From Phytophthora sp. 'mugwort' (Eukaryota > Oomycota > Peronosporomycetes > Peronosporales > Peronosporaceae), in NCBI GenBank assembly GCA_033558025.1, contig JAUCEF010000014.1, positions 868,001 through 932,000 on the forward strand: a DNA stretch of 64,000 nucleotides. The letters are read 5' to 3'. Numbering within the stretch: the stretch's first letter is position 1; each line of letters begins with the position of its first letter. Positions 11,215 to 23,262 of the stretch are shown piece after piece. The notes below the pieces were generated by a model. It searched no databases and was not told the DNA's origin. It saw nothing but the letters and a program-made list of their open reading frames with translations. Made by a program: the position numbers and the translations under genes.

Positions 11215-12253
11215 GGAGAAGCAGGGTATATATCTACTGGAGAAGGACTTGTTGGGCTTGTGGTGGTGAAGAACGTCCGTGCGGGGTGCTACTTAGACGG
11301 TTAAATGAAGGCTCGTGTCGTGAACGGTTATCTTGGACGGTCAACCTCTATTCTCGACGACGAGACACGCTTACTGCTCGACGGAACAGACCATAGCGGA
11401 AGATATTCTAGCGTGCTGGAACTTCGGGCCTCGTAACCAACTGGAACGGTTCCTGTGATCAGTAGACTCCGCGACTTCGCCCTGGGAAACGCTCACCCGC
11501 ATGTGAAACGACCCGACAGCAGGAAACATGATTGCTACCGAAGCCCAAGGATCGGAAATTGAAGCCGCGTACAACGACACCATCACCGAAATGATCGACG
11601 TGGAGAAAGTAAGGGGGGGGAGACCTGCTGCTCAAGAGTAAAAGAACCCTCCCAGCTCAAGAGAAGCCTCGCAGAGTGAAGGGCTCAGGTACGGTCACGC
11701 CTGACGATCCTACGCCTCCGCTGACGAACCCCGCGCGACCCAGCCTGTCAACTGCGGCTGTTTTGAACACGGTAAGGTCGGTCGTGCGACGAGGGGTAAC
11801 GAGAATGCACGCCGAAGGCGGGAGTAGAGGTATGGAAGGGGATACTCATCCCACGGATAATCCAAGTGGCGTTCAAGGGACGTCCGCGCAGACTACGGCA
11901 AGGAGGGGGGGGGGCACGCAACTTCCGACACCTTCGTCAGGATTGGCCACTGACGCGCCTCCGCTAAGTAGTACTGCTGGAACGCACTCGGGGAACGGTA
12001 CAGCTGGGGAACAGGGGTTCCCTGGTAATGGAAGATTGTGGCCCTACAACAACAACGCCTACTACATGGTGACGACGGCCAACGATCTCTGCCAGTGTGG
12101 TACGGACCGAACCTGCAGCCGATCCCGTCGTAGGCGTACCTGCTACGCCGGGGACCCCTAAGCAAGTGTGAACGGCTATACCCTCGTATGGGGCTACACC
12201 ATTGGTGGTACGTTCGGATCGTCGAGCTTTGGGTTCACTAGCCGTACGTGCAA

Positions 12254-13160
12254 CCACGAGGAACAATGGCATCCTTGCCTCCAGTATGGGACACCGGAAC
12301 AGGTACTTGGCAGTACCCAACTCCTCGGGTGTCCACTTCACCGGGCGCTATGGTGGCTACGGCTTCGCCGCACGGAAATAACGTCCCTCAAGGACATCCG
12401 GTCGCCTCTGAGAGTGGAGGCTTTAGCGCCGACTCCTCCGCCCAACGGCCTTCGTTTGGAGGAATGCCTTCGCGGATCAAGAACACTGTCAGGATGATTC
12501 AGCCGTTCTATTCGGACGGGGTCAGAGTGGAAAAGGCTCGGACGTACTGGAACGATTTCTAGAGAGCTACTTATGGTCTGGACGAGGCCTTGCGCCTGAG
12601 TGCGTTCCTCGAGTGTCTGAAGGGCAAGTCTGGCGAGGAGTGGCGGATATACTCACAGATCAACGACTTTGAAACTCTGCGGACTCGATTCCATAACCAG
12701 TTCGTATCCCAGACATAGAAAGTTTGAAGTCTACCAAGCGTTCCAGGGAAAATGTCGGCCAAAGTGTGGGGCGACCTAGTGCCTAGCCTCTGCGATGCCG
12801 CCCAGTGTTATGACCCCCAGATGCGTTACCAGTCCCTGGTAGGACTACGGAACAAGGCATGGGAGGCCACTCTATATACGACTATGGTGAACTCTATATC
12901 GCAAGCGTGGCCGTGCTGCTATACAAGATTATACATCTCCCAGTGGAGAATGATGTTGACTTCGTCGAGGAACCCGCGAAGAGGTCTGGCTCAGAGAACG
13001 CTTTAATGGCGCAAATGATGGCGATGATGCAGCAGACGCAAAACCTGTTGCTGGAGCAACATCAACGACTATCTCGTTCTCCTCACTCTCCGGTGCCGGA
13101 AGCATTCGCAGCCGCGGCGTACGAATGTTCGAGGCCCAAGCGTGGCTCGGAACGCTGCTA
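12254..13160 (+). pseudogene. Gypsy gag core (pseudogene)
   Basis: Successive frames read MIQPFYSDGVRVEKARTYW, then (after a TAG at ~12560) YGLDEALRLSAFLECLKGKS and GEEW, then TLRTRFHNQFVSQT, then MSAKVWGDLVPSLCDAAQC, then a frame with ALMAQMMAMMQQTQNLLLEQ. This order matches the gag of oomycete Ty3/gypsy elements. At least two stops or shifts break it. Confidence 0.7.
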
Positions 13161-13259
13161 ATGTGAGCATGAACGCTCCCGTTCCCTCGCCCCTATGGGA
13201 GGAACCCGTCAAGAACCTGACCTATACAGACAGGAAGGTCAAAAGGTGTGTGGACGCTG

Positions 13260-13490
13260 CCATGTCCGGGTTGCTGTCGTATCTCGTGTCGCCGCTTGAA
13301 CGCAACGTGCGGAATTGTCACGCTCGCGGACACGTTGCGGTGGGGATGTTCCCTTCCGCGCTCCCATCAACCGAGTAGGACGGTAGAGGAATGACGTACC
13401 GGAATGGGAAAACGCCCCAAGGCCAAAGAGCGTGCTTCCTGCGTGGAGAAACGACCCACATGGTGGCGCAATGCCCTGCTCGAGATTAAT
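13260..13490 (+). pseudogene. Two degraded CCHC zinc knuckles downstream of gag
   Basis: The first is partly decayed (RNCHARGHVAVGMFP). The second is clear (CFLRGETTHMVAQCPAR, with the second Cys changed to Arg). Both are in gag-compatible order but in different frames. Confidence 0.5.
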
Positions 13491-13849
13491 CGCCTAGCCT
13501 CGCAACGAGCGACGGCGACTGCTGCTCCGGAGCAAGGTCAGTCCCGACATTGATGGAGCAGGAGGATGGGGAAGGAGGTGGTGTCACTCCTTCCTCATGT
13601 TCACTGGGACGACACGGGGCGGAACGCTCTGGGCACTGTAACGGAAATAAACAGAGTGTCTGGAGGTATTCCGGAATGCAGCAGGATGGGATCTACTGCA
13701 ACTATAACAGAGGAAACATGAAAAAAAACTACGGAAGAAATGAAACAAGAGAATTGATGCAAAAAACAATAAGGGGCTGAAGGACTCACGGGACGACACG
13801 TCGATGGACTGCGCAGCGGCGACCGCGAACGGTGAACGAAGAGAAAGCC

Positions 13850-13965
13850 TACGCTGTGGAAGCCGAGGCCGTGAAACGCTACAATGGGAACGTCTACCCT
13901 GTGGAGGCTGGGACCACGGAACGCTGCTATGAGAAAACCCACGCTGTGGAGTCGGAACACTATGA
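13850..13965 (+). repeat. Degenerate 48-bp (16-residue) Val-Glu tandem repeats
   Basis: Three units are visible in one frame: AYAVEAEAVKRYNGN, VYPVEAGTTERCYEK and THAVESEHYEE. They lie within a 108-residue open frame (13832-14158). Confidence 0.55.
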
Positions 13966-14457
13966 AGAGGACGCTACGTGTAGTGACGTCAGATTGGCGG
14001 GAAGTGCAGCCGCCTTGGCCACAGGAGAAGGCCTGGCGAATATTGAGAACGATGAGGAGGAGGTCGAAAGATACCGGCCTATCGAGGACAAGAGCGACCT
14101 AAACGAGGGCTCCGCTATGAATAGTTGTGACTCGGAAGGGCGCTCGAGTGAGGTGTGAGACTCCTACAATGGACTATATATAGGGCCCTTTGCTGAAGAA
14201 GAGACTGTCTATGAGGTCTTCGGCATAATGAGGAACCCCGTTGGGGGGCGGCAAGAACTACGGGATGAGCGGGCGAGGTCGCCCTTGACGAACGGTTGGA
14301 GAAGGGAGACCGGGACGACCGTGTTACTGCATGGATACACTGTTCGAGGACGCCCTGATTATCCAGACGGAACGCATTGGAAGCGTTACTGAAGCCACAC
14401 CAAAATCGAGACGGGCGGAGGAACCCCCCGCGAAAGACGGCCGGGACTCGGATGTAG

Positions 14458-15975
14458 GTGCGGCGGAAGATAATGTGCTCCCTTTACAAGCGATTATTCT
14501 CGTCCGAGGAGCTGGGTGCCCAGGCAGAAGGGGTCGTGACTGCAGTGCCCGAAGAGTATGACAAGGAACTTGAGGAACGACTATATCCTCTAGATGAAGT
14601 CGAACTGAAGAAGCGGATGGAACGGAACGCAGACCAGCATACGGAACCGGCGCTAGAGAAGATGAGTACGCTTTCGCCATCCCAGTGGAGAGGCTAGTAA
14701 GGACGCGAGAGTCGTCTCCTAGGGAGCTGTCTCGCCCGAGTATTGGTTGAAGGGTTTAAGGAGACCCTAGCCGCTTCCGAGGAAGCCAAACACAGGAACC
14801 GCAAATTCCGCAAACTGAGTTCCAATCCGGGAACGCTCCCCCAAGCCACTGCCGGAGGGGCTAATGCCATTGATGATCGCGATGTCGGTGGTGGATGGAT
14901 TTTGGTCAGCGATGAAGTCCAGCGGGCCGGGAACCCGAAACGCGTAGCTAAACCCGTCGTCGTCGATTCGATGATAGAGCAGAATATCGCTGTTAGCCCC
15001 GGGGAGCAAACCAAAAGAACGGTCGGTTTGCTTTCGAAATGCTACCGCACGCTGGTACGCCAAGCGTTGTATTTTCTTGCTACAAGAAAATATACACAAG
15101 CCGGGAACGTCGATGGTCAATGCTGCTGGTATCTCGCCGCTGCACCAAGCTACGGTGAACGCTCTGATCATACAGGACCTGCGGTCGACGGCGGTTATGG
15201 TCACACCCAAGCCGGGGAGGGGACCTCCAATTGTGCACGGGCGGAACCGAACTTCCGGTAAGTGCGCCCGAGCGAAGTCGGGGAGGGTACTACTCCCGAC
15301 GAACCTCTCCCCACCGATGAGATCGGGACTGTAGAAGCTGGAAACGACGACAAACCCGAACCTATGAGTATGAATTGGCCGAATACATCATCTGTGCGGG
15401 TGTGAGTGTGGCGATGTGGTATCCTCCCTCAGTGCGTTGAATGCCGTCTTCGAGTGGACATCTTGTGGAATATATCTCACAACTGGAGCTTTCTACGTCG
15501 GGTTGTTCTCGCACGTGTGGCGTTTGGGAGACGTGAATGGTAAGCTGGTGAAGGCTACCCCTACTTCAGTTCTGAAAGAACGCTATTAAATGTGCCAAGA
15601 GGAACGCTTCTCGTCGGACGCGCACTGAAGCTACCAGCTTGCGACGGCTTCGCTCCGGCGATGCGGAGGAACTGCAAGATGTTCAAGGCGATACGAGCTG
15701 GAGCACGACGGTGGAGGTTGATGGTAAGGACATGACTCACACATCACACTCGTTCGGGTTGGAACCGCAACATGAACTTGCCCCACCTCCGGAGGTACGC
15801 CGTGGACAGCGTACCATAAGTCGGGGAGAATATCCCGAGTCCGGGTGGGTAGCCAACACGCCAGCTATTCCGTCCGTGTGCCAAGATCATACTGCGGTAC
15901 AAGCGTCGCGACCGTTGGACCTAATCACACTCGCCGAAGGGATGGCTGCTCATGGGACTCACTGTCCTACGTGAT
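14458..15975 (+). pseudogene. Broken pol-leader region of the gypsy-like element
   Basis: Open pieces include YDKELEERLYPLDEVELKKR (about 14560) and a segment at 14743-15261. A piece near 15700 reads WSTTVEVDGKDMTHTS, which resembles the start of a retropepsin domain but lacks the D(S/T)G catalytic triplet. Bases 15975-16402 then lead into the right repeat without any RT, RNase H or integrase sequence. Confidence 0.4.
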
Positions 15976-16354
15976 GACCTCGGTGTGACTGTGCTCTCTA
16001 CGAGGTACCCGGTTTGGAGTCTGGTCGGGCCCTTAGTCTCAAGGAGGGCCGACCTAACCGTTCGGGCAGGGCGATACGGCGACCTAGGCTGAACAGGGGA
16101 ACTGCTCAGCAAATTATTCCTCGGGCGGGGAGCACGTGAGCTGTCCAAGTAGAAGATCTGAGTTTGACATACTACTCATGAGTGAGGTCTAGGAGTTGTA
16201 GTTCGCGTAGGCTAGTTATCAGTCGTAAATCTTCCCTGCAGAACAGAATCCAGCCCCAACCAAATGAGAATTTGCATAAATCATTAAGTGTTCTTCATTA
16301 ACCTTTAAGCGTTCCTAACTTCAAGCTACCCCAAACAAGACCGTACTCGTAACA

Positions 16355-16402
16355 GATCGCAGGTATCCGACCCACTGCAGAGGGATGTGCGCGACATTTG
16401 GT
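16355..16402 (+). repeat. LTR-end repeat, right copy
   Basis: Differs from the left copy at two bases. The plausible LTR body extends left to about 16165 (TGACATACTACTCATGAG). Confidence 0.6.
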
Positions 16403-18469
16403 TGTACTGTCACGATGTATAATTCATGCGGGTGAGGTTGCACTTTTGGCGTCAACTATTCCCGCCACTTTCACAGTCGGAATTACTTGAGAGGCTTCGC
16501 ATCTATCGATTATTTACCAATACAAATGATTTTTTTCAGACATGCACCATTGCCAGCCCATCATTTCCTTAGAGCACCCGCGAGTAGGCACCAAGTCCCG
16601 AAGCAACGTTGAGGTCGTGCCGGATTGACACAGGGTCAACAGTGCTTGTCATTCTCGTCATTTGGACACCCCCTGAAGGTCCAATGATGTCGTCTAACGC
16701 TTGGTATCCATGAGAGTGAGGCTCGTGGACATGATTGAGACGTATAGGTGGTAAGCTTAGCGGTTCGTCTCTGCAATAGGGCTGACATTAGTCGCAAGTA
16801 CTAAGAATATGAAAGTCTCGCATATCGAACGATCGATTGACATTTTGCTGTATACGGAAAATTTTGACAAGTCACGGGAAGGTGGCACAAATATTGCACT
16901 CGATCTAGTTGCGTAACTTCGAGGCAATTGGACACGCCCTTGTTGGACATCGCACCATACGGCTTGGTGGTCATTGAGAATATAATTCTGCCACAATGAG
17001 GGTATCTTTTCTCCCCACTAGAACAATATATTCTCCGTGGACCTGACGGCTACAGTGCTCCTTGGATGAATCACCGTGCTGTGTATTTGTTAATGTGATT
17101 GAACTTCGATGCTAATAGTGCCGCGTGTATTCTAGTTGTAGGTTAATGAAATCATCTCTCGAAATATTATTGACAGAGCACCGTCTTAGTCTAACGGATG
17201 CTATCAGTCCGATGGTCAATCCAAAAAAGCAAAACGGTCGATGTCGATCACTGAAGTCTGCTTCGTCGCGTTGCGCTTATCCACACATGAAGCCTCAAGT
17301 CTCTTCGGGTGCTTGAAGTTGTCTCCACTTGCGCAAGACGGCTGTTTCGCCTCACTCGCACCAAGCAACATGTTGCTTGTTCTCCCCTCGTTCCGTGCTG
17401 ACCTCCACTGCTTGACTAGCGCACAAGCTTTGTCTAGAGTCCTCCGGGGTAGGTTGTGAGTGAGTGTGTGAGCTGAATTGTCATGAAAAAATGACTACCA
17501 TCCATGACGAAAGTGGCGTACATGGCTGGGTTTCTTTCTGACAAACGGGGCTGCACACCCAAGAGGTCAGCTCAGCATGGCACGCGCCTTTCAAAGGGCA
17601 CTCACGTCACTGTCGACCCGTGCAGGAACGAAACTCCATTCGCTCAAGCGACGTGCTCCAACTCGCCTAGAAGAATAAGAGTGACGTGGAAAGCAGGTAC
17701 GAGGTCGGAACGTTCACATGCTGAGATCTTTCATCGACGAGCGCGTTGCCTTTTTTCGTTACGTCTGATTACACGTATAGTTGTCCGCATCGTATTCGGC
17801 TTTAGTTTAGCTTGATTGTTGTAATAAAACAATTATACATAGCCATTGCACACTATACTACGTAGCCATTCTCTAGCGTATACCTGCACCGCTTCGACCG
17901 TCGTTTCACAACCGCTTAAGCTTGTTCCGACACTGAACTGAGAACTGCCGAGCAACCTGCTTCCTTCCAGGCATTTTTTTTATCAGCGCTCAAGCATCAG
18001 CGTGGCGTCACTATTGCGCACTTTGAAGCTCCCAATGATCGCTCGCTCGAGTTTCAGCAGCAAGTCAAACATGCCAGACTCTCCATGGACTCTCCATGGA
18101 CTGACTGGTATCGCCTTTCACGCCGTTTGCGGGGCCATTTCCACACGATCACGTGCGTGATCTACATTGCTCAGCTGGTGGACAGATAAGTGCCATGAGT
18201 CCCCACCACTGCATCGTCTTTTCCTGTGCTGGCCACTTGAAGCCAAGCGTCGCCACTTGCACCATGCGACAGCCTTCATGGGCTCCGAAAGTGGCGTGGT
18301 GTTGGCGTTGCGGCCGTTGCAAACCACTCTTTGCTTACATGACGAGGCTGCTATCTTTAGCTCGTCGGGCATGTTGAGCCCAGCGTTTCAAATTCAAAGG
18401 GCACACAGACTTGCCTCAGAACTCCACCGCGCCTTGGTGCCACCACCGACGCCACCGCTACCGTTCCAC
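16403..18469. other. Gene-free stretch before the START/FYVE gene
   Basis: Open frames are short. A 103-residue ATG frame at 17504-17815 (basic, no motif) is the longest, but I do not support it as a gene. Nothing repeated or structured stood out. Confidence 0.35.
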
Positions 18470-18484
18470 CTCATTCGAGATTTG
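18470..18484 (+). promoter_or_regulatory. Oomycete Inr/FPR-type core promoter of the START/FYVE gene
   Basis: CTCATTCGAGATTTG is one mismatch from the CATTYBNCAWTTT core and lies 63 nt upstream of the ATG at 18547. Confidence 0.6.
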
Positions 18485-18546
18485 ACCATACACGACGCAG
18501 GAGCGGATAAAGTGCCGCTCACATAACCTACGAGAAGGTCGGAGCG

Positions 18547-20277
18547 ATGCGCATCCATCACCGCGCAACGAAGTCGCCAGAGTTCACGAGCCCGTTTGCA
18601 CCTCTCCAGCTTGCCGTCGAGGATGAAGCGCAGCTCGAAGCCGTAGCACGAATGTTCGTACAGAACACCGTCGTGCAGTACGAGAAATTCATCGAGCAAG
18701 ACCGCCGAAAGGTAGACGGTAACCGCTGGAAGTGCATTAAACACGAGCGCGACCAGCGCGTATACCTGCAGCGTCGACGGAAGGATGTCGAGCGCCGCAT
18801 GCGCCGCCACCAGCGACTTCGGAGCTTTCGACACCGCAACTCCGAAACGGCCGAGTTTTCCGACGCCGACACGTACAGCCCCAGCATTGGTAGCCGCGAC
18901 AGCAGTTGCAGTAGCGTCTCCAGCATCTTCAGTCGACGCACAGGCAGCTTTGCGAGCAACAACAGCAACACCAACAGTTCCGACAGCAGGTCAACGACGT
19001 TCAGTAACGATTCCGAGACTGGCACAGGGACTGCAACACTCGTGGGTGCCGAGCTGCCAGTCTTACAGCTCGTCGGCTCCGTGCCAGGCTCGCTCGACGA
19101 CGCCATGTACGGCGCTATTGGCGCCACAGCCGACGCGATGCGTGTGAAAAGTGCATATGAGCGTGACAACATCACGGATGGCGCTGTGCTCGCAACGATC
19201 ACTAATCCTACCCTGGCCGACCCGTTCCGATCGTTGACGGTTAAGTGGGTCGAGCAGGAAGGCCCGACCATCGACCACCACCGGTATCACCCGCTGCACT
19301 ATCCGGTAACACTGCCGGGCGCAAGTACGCGAGAGGATCTCATCTTTTTGGAGGCGACGGGTACGACCACGCTGGCTTCGGGCGAGCGCGTTGGTTTCCA
19401 ACTGCGTCACTCTGTGCACTTCCCTCAGACTCACATCCGACAGAATGTGAGACGTGGAAACATGTCAACATGTACACTCTTTCGCGACGGAGACGCCACT
19501 ACTCGCGACGCCAATGAAGGTCCGTGCCGCGGATCCGTTGAAGTCTTCGCGCGCGCGTGTCTTAGCGGTGGGAACGCAGCGGTACGATCCACCGCCACCG
19601 CGTTGGCAGGAACCGGTACCGTCGTGCTGTGTGGCCGGATGAAGAAGCTCGCGTGGATGCTAGCACAGCGCCAGCCACCAGCGCAGCAAATGATGGGGTA
19701 CATTCCTCAGCAAACGAGTTTGGCAGCTCTCACGCGTTCGCTTCCACCGCAAAAGGCGCGACACGGGTCGCTCACAGTGACAATCCCTGCTGCCGCTGCC
19801 GCTGCCATGGTAGCAACCGATACTAAACTGTGCGTGACCTGCAAGAAGCGCGGCACGTGGTTCAGCACTCACGGCAAGAAGAAGAAACCGGCGACCACGT
19901 GCCAATTGTGCTGGCGGTACGTGTGTTCGTCCTGCCGCTTGAAGAAGACCGTCATGGGCTGCGTCACCGATCCGAGGCGTGATGACCGCCTCTCGACACA
20001 CGTCATGCAGCGTGAGGTGACACTTTGTAATGTATGCGTGCATCAGTCCATGGTCGCAACCAGCGCTCGCGACGTCGCTCGCGAAGAGATCGAAGCGGAT
20101 CCAAAGCGCTGGCAATTCCCGTCTCCAACGCACGCTCGCGAACGTGCCTCGGATGGATATCTACAAGCGCATCTCTTGGCTCAGCTAAACGGTTCCACAC
20201 GTGTCACAAGTGCGCTACGCCCCGTGGCCGCCGGCTCGCTGCGCTCCGAACTCGAACTTTTCCAACGCTGCGCATGA
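18547..20277 (+). CDS. Oomycete START-like / FYVE-type zinc finger protein
   Basis: A single exon encodes 576 residues. The N-terminus matches the family pattern I recall: an acidic helix (VEDEAQLEAVARMFVQNTV), then EKFIEQDRRKVDGNRWK. A Ser/Asn-rich low-complexity stretch (about 95-165) is inserted next. The START-like region (~180-390) contains DLIFLEATG, GERVGFQLRHSV, RGNMSTCTLFR and KKLAWML, typical of this lineage-specific family. A FYVE-type finger follows at 429-500: CVTCKKRGTW, CQLCWRYVCSSC and CNVCV supply four Cys pairs. The RR/KHHCR and WxxD motifs that bind PI3P in canonical FYVE domains are absent, so lipid specificity is uncertain. The start fits the promoter motif and the family N-terminus. 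The adjacent downstream genes are unrelated bZIP-like proteins. Confidence 0.85.
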   Translation: MRIHHRATKSPEFTSPFAPLQLAVEDEAQLEAVARMFVQNTVVQYEKFIEQDRRKVDGNRWKCIKHERDQRVYLQRRRKDVERRMRRHQRLRSFRHRNSETAEFSDADTYSPSIGSRDSSCSSVSSIFSRRTGSFASNNSNTNSSDSRSTTFSNDSETGTGTATLVGAELPVLQLVGSVPGSLDDAMYGAIGATADAMRVKSAYERDNITDGAVLATITNPTLADPFRSLTVKWVEQEGPTIDHHRYHPLHYPVTLPGASTREDLIFLEATGTTTLASGERVGFQLRHSVHFPQTHIRQNVRRGNMSTCTLFRDGDATTRDANEGPCRGSVEVFARACLSGGNAAVRSTATALAGTGTVVLCGRMKKLAWMLAQRQPPAQQMMGYIPQQTSLAALTRSLPPQKARHGSLTVTIPAAAAAAMVATDTKLCVTCKKRGTWFSTHGKKKKPATTCQLCWRYVCSSCRLKKTVMGCVTDPRRDDRLSTHVMQREVTLCNVCVHQSMVATSARDVAREEIEADPKRWQFPSPTHARERASDGYLQAHLLAQLNGSTRVTSALRPVAAGSLRSELELFQRCA

Positions 20278-20539
20278 CCATAGCAGAAAAGTACTATACA
20301 ATATTTGTGTGACCTGGCGTCTCGACTGCCGAACTGAAGGCTGTTCGATCATGTTAACAGCGCCATGCTCGCCACCCCCTCTTCAGGTGTACGAGTAGTT
20401 ACGAAGTTGAAGTAACACGATCGAATGCAATACAACCTCTACCTGTTGTGCCCGTTTAATGCGTTCAAAGATGTCTCTCATATCTGCCTGACATCCCGTA
20501 CTAACTTTCCATCCCTTGCCACCTTCTCCATGACCTTCC

Positions 20540-21076
20540 AGCTGCGTGAAGAAGACGTACAAGGAGGTCCTAGCGCTCGTGGGTGAATACAACGTCGCAA
20601 TATAAGAGCCTTTGCGTGTACCAAGCCCTCGTCTTCCAAAAAGCTATAGAAGACCACGAGAAACTGCGGGAAATGCTGAAGCGAACGCTGAATACACGAG
20701 TCGCAAAATGAGTTAGCTAATTACTTTTTTTCATTTGCTAATTACTAATTAGAATGATGTGGGGATGACGGTGTGGGAGGTGTGATTGGCGAGAAAACGC
20801 TGCTATTTTTTTTACCTTCGGACGACGGAGCACGCTGCATGGCGGTGTCTGGCACATGCTAGTTACCACGAGAACTACAATGTTATACCCAGTGGAGCTC
20901 AAAGAGTAGAAGCTAGAGGGCTTTCGCTTCCAGGAGAAAGGATCGTGTACCATTTAATGCTGTTCATCCCAATAATGCTGCGTATCTGGCACGCTATTAA
21001 TATCATACTGAAGAGTCAACCAAACTCGGAGGATATGAACTCGGACCTTACGGACTTTATCCTTCATCGTCGGTGA
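20540..21076 (+). pseudogene. Decayed first member of the bZIP-like tandem cluster
   Basis: Fragments in several frames match the two intact genes downstream in the same order: YKEVLALVGEYNVA (N-terminal helix), EDHEKLREMLKRTLNTRVAK (end of exon 1), GEKTLLFF, GFRFQEKGSC, then LRIWHAI and LTDFILHRR (C-terminal domain). The basic region and much of exon 2 are deleted, and stops and frameshifts occur throughout. Confidence 0.75.
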
Positions 21077-21172
21077 GCATAGCGCAGTTCTCAATCGCAA
21101 ATTGAGCCAGCTTTGTACGCTCCTTTCCAGCTTGAACTGTCCCTGAACCGTCAAACCGTCAAAATGCATCAT

Positions 21173-21185
21173 TCATTTCGTTTTC
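21173..21185 (+). promoter_or_regulatory. Candidate initiator of the first intact bZIP-like gene
   Basis: TCATTTCGTTTTC (CATTYBN plus a T-rich flank) lies ~98 nt upstream of the ATG at 21283. Confidence 0.4.
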
Positions 21186-21282
21186 AATCGACTCAGAATC
21201 AGATAGCTCACATGTGGAGACTTGTTAAACCGGACACATCTTGCCGACGGTCCTAGTTACAGTAGTCAGTCCTCCAAGCACC

Positions 21283-22628
21283 ATGTCGTTCCCGTTGCTC
21301 GACGACGAGACATTCACGGAGATTCTAGCCCTGCTGGACGAGTACAACGCGGCAGTCGAAGAGCCCGGTCCTCCGCCCGCGTCTACCTCTATAAAGTCAT
21401 CGTCGGCCTTCAGTCGCGTGTCTGAGAGCGCCGCGTGGGCTGCGTTTGAGTCTGCGCACCCGATCCCTCAAAACGCCAGCAAACATCGTAATGGCGCGCG
21501 AGAAATTCGGCGCAGAGAGGTGCAATTCCTTCGGACATGTGTCGTCGGACTGGAGAAGCAACTGTCGTCGTTAAAAGAAGAGGCGGAGCAACATGCAGAG
21601 CTGAGAAATGCCGCAGTGATGTCTGAAGACACGGCGTTGATGGGCATGTGGAGGGATCTAGCCGCGCGCCAATTAGACCGGAGATTGGTGTCCGAGAGGG
21701 AGAATAGTCAACTTAAAACCGCGCTGGAAGCGCATAACAAACTGCGGGAAATCCTGCAGCAGGCGTTAAATACCAAAGTCGCTCGAGAAGTAAGGAGATG
21801 GAGTTGGGTTTGGTGGTGCGGAGCGAGAGAATGATAACATTGTTGCTTGTTATTGTTCGGTAGGCAATGGAGACGAGTTTGACACATGAACGGAGGACGC
21901 GGAGGGTACATGGAGTGCCGCTGGAGGAATCAGATCGATACATTTTTCAAGAGCTGGAGGTGGAGGTCGATAATGTGTATCGTGAAGCGGCAGACGTGTT
22001 TTTTCAAGCTGATATAGGTAAAAACACGAGTTTAGGCGTGTTTGGAGAGAAAATACTGCCGTTCGATGTGCATACGACAGCGGAGGCTGCGTGGAGATGT
22101 CTAGCACACGCGTTCCAGCACGATAAATGCCGCTTTTCCTACAACAGAGAGAGGCGGAAGAGCGAAAAGAGCGAGGTGATCCATGATGATACGGTGGAGG
22201 AGAGTTTTGGTGTGGAAATTAAAGCACCTGAAAGAATGGCGACCTTTCGGATCAAGCAGGTTTTCCGCCGGTATGTGGAGTCGGAGCAAATTGTGATCGC
22301 ATGGCGATCATTTATCGATACGACAGAGTTCAAAGGGCAAACATTACAGAGCGTTCGTTTTCTTGAAAAAGGATCGTGTGTCATTCGACATCCTAATAAG
22401 CTACAGAAGTCCAGCAATGAGTTCACACTGCTGCGAATCTGGCACGTCATCACCCCAGAGAATCAAACACGCCCGGACAGGATGAGCTCGGAGTTCGTTC
22501 AGGGTCTCACAAATTTCGTACTGGGCGTATCATCGTCTGCTAGTACAGTGCAAACGATCGAGGACATGCTGATTGATGGACAGTGTGCCTGGAGTTACAG
22601 CAGCTACGCATGCGAAGAGCAGGTTTGA
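21283..22628 (+). CDS. bZIP-like oomycete family protein ('M96 mating-specific'-type), copy 1
   Basis: Exons 21283-21789 and 21864-22628 are joined in phase 0 across a 74-nt intron (GTAAGG...GTAG), giving 423 residues. ATG 21283 starts MSFPLLDDE, exactly as in copy 2; upstream codons in frame are not ATG. The N-terminal part has an acidic helix, then a bZIP-like basic stretch (KHRNGAREIRRREVQFLR) leading into a heptad coiled coil (~70-165). A second helix (WRDLAARQLDRRL) precedes the exon boundary. Exon 2 encodes a globular domain of about 250 residues with RIKQVFRRYVESEQIVIAWR, FLEKGSCVIRHP and LRIWHVITPE, which I infer is START-like. Family members are often auto-annotated as M96 mating-specific proteins. 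That name is from memory, and DNA binding is inferred from the basic region only. Confidence 0.8.
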
Positions 22629-23262
22629 ACGTCGCACCATTTATTGGAATCTGGTTGGAAAGCGGCAACATGACGCATCGATTTACCTGGCAGACTGCCT
22701 TCAGATAATTCAGTTTCGAATGGATCCGGCCAACTCCGTCTGTTGACCGCGAGTCTGAAATATATCCATAAATGGCACAGCGCGTGCCGTTGCATGTCAA
22801 TAAGTTCTCCTGCCAGTAGCATGATTATCCAACAACGTCTCTATGACCATACGATATTTAGCTTCCTACAACACGAAATTGAGTATGGTCTTAGCGTAAG
22901 CTTGATTGTACACCGTGCATTGAAGCTCGTCTCACTGTACCGAAACCCACGTGCTAAAAGTGAACGCTCACCCACGATCTCATCGTTTTCACGGTGCGCT
23001 ACGCACTCGTTCGGCATCGATTTTTATTGTCGCGTATGTGTTTATCTCTCTTTCGATATTCGTCACACCACCTTGGGCTGGATATTATGATGTAGATGAG
23101 GCGAACAATATCGTATACTATCGGACGATATAAGCAAAGCAACTGTGTCTCACTCTAGTGACATACGCGCCCCACATGTGTCCCTCTCTAACTGCCCCAA
23201 ACCCATCAAAACGAATCGTTCTACCTGCTCGCTTTCACTCAAGTCATGATTGTCGCAATTGC

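Larger units (their letters stand above)
11167..16402 (+). mobile_element. Gypsy-type LTR retrotransposon remnant with gag but no visible reverse transcriptase
   Basis: A 48-bp near-identical direct repeat (46/48) occurs at 11167-11214 and 16355-16402. Between them lie a gag core, CCHC-type knuckles, a Val-Glu repeat region and pol-leader-like segments, but no YxDD reverse transcriptase, RNase H or integrase motif. The repeat probably represents the 3' ends of the two LTRs. The LTR upstream parts are dissimilar, so the left LTR is largely replaced. The element is either a gag-only derivative or one that lost pol by internal deletion. Confidence 0.6.

Noticed and set aside
17504..17815. 103-codon ATG frame in the gap before the START/FYVE gene
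   Set aside because: Basic, motif-free, and in a region without other coding signs; probably chance.
18558..19271. 237-codon minus-strand frame over the START/FYVE gene
   Set aside because: Shadow of a GC-rich coding exon; no motif.
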